DNA from: Thermoanaerobacterales bacterium UBA4880
Lineage (GTDB): Bacteria > Bacillota > Thermoanaerobacteria > Thermoanaerobacterales > UBA4877
Assembly: GCA_002399285.1 (NCBI GenBank)
Contig: DHDI01000014.1
Coordinates: forward strand, 148,196-162,284
DNA length: 14,089 bases
Direction of reading: 5' to 3'
Shown here: one piece after another, positions 14,050-14,089 of the stretch
Layout of the letters: each line of letters begins with the position of its first letter
Position numbering within the stretch: the stretch's first letter is position 1
The notes under the pieces: model-generated
Told to the model about the DNA's origin: nothing
The model's database searches: none
What the model saw: only the letters and a program-made list of their open reading frames with translations
Made by a program: the position numbers and the translations under genes

Positions 14050-14089
14050 AATCATTTTAATAAAGTTTTCACCACCCGTACCTATCCGG
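14047..14089 (-). CDS. possible C-terminal end of an unidentified gene
   Basis: Only one minus-strand frame is open from the right window edge; it reads RIGTGGENFIKMI and then TGA at 14047-14049, exactly where the hairpin begins. The following hairpins and T-run make a gene end here plausible, but 13 residues do not identify it and the open frame could be chance. Confidence 0.3.
   Translation of the reverse strand, partial: RIGTGGENFIKMI

Overview
The window looks like chromosomal DNA of a low- to mid-GC Firmicute, most likely a member of the Clostridia. The reasons are strong AGGAGG-type ribosome binding sites, sigma-A-like promoters, a Cys-type L31, a lipoprotein-anchored ABC binding protein, and housekeeping genes (fba, transaldolase, rho, rpmE, a DUF1385 gene, prmC) that lie close together in many Firmicutes. 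Species cannot be named from the sequence alone.

Layout from left to right. (1) 1-860: the 5' part of an IS3-family (IS150-like) insertion sequence on the minus strand, cut by the window edge. Its orfA is broken, but the visible orfB is open. (2) 891-3228: a CPA2/KefB-type cation:proton antiporter (minus) divergent from a LysR-type regulator (plus), with a dyad symmetry and a candidate promoter between them. (3) 3281-5437: a minus-strand operon rpmE - DUF1385 membrane protein - prmC, with a clear promoter in front of rpmE and a terminator overlapping the prmC stop. (4) 5444-8447: a plus-strand three-gene ABC importer (ATPase, lipoprotein binding protein, permease; NitT/TauT/SsuABC class, substrate unknown) preceded by an AT-rich leader with a perfect 18-bp tandem repeat and an inverted copy. 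(5) 8461-8548: three nested or adjacent hairpins separating the convergent importer and trpS. (6) 8576-13920: a minus-strand run of a Cys-rich zinc-ribbon protein, fba, transaldolase, an XRE-cupin regulator, then rho and trpS. The genes are tightly spaced with stop/start and Shine-Dalgarno overlaps, except for a gap of about 200 bp before rho. (7) 13989-14089: two hairpins and what may be the last codons of another minus-strand gene.

The housekeeping genes serve central carbon metabolism (fba, tal), transcription termination (rho) and translation (trpS, rpmE, prmC). The accessory parts are the antiporter/LysR pair, the ABC importer and the IS remnant. The importer and trpS lie between rho and rpmE, genes that are often neighbours in Firmicutes, so this looks like a site of insertion or rearrangement. 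I see no clearly new multi-gene system. The least explained items are the repeat-containing leader of the importer, the Cys-rich protein ahead of fba, and the rho-upstream intergenic region.
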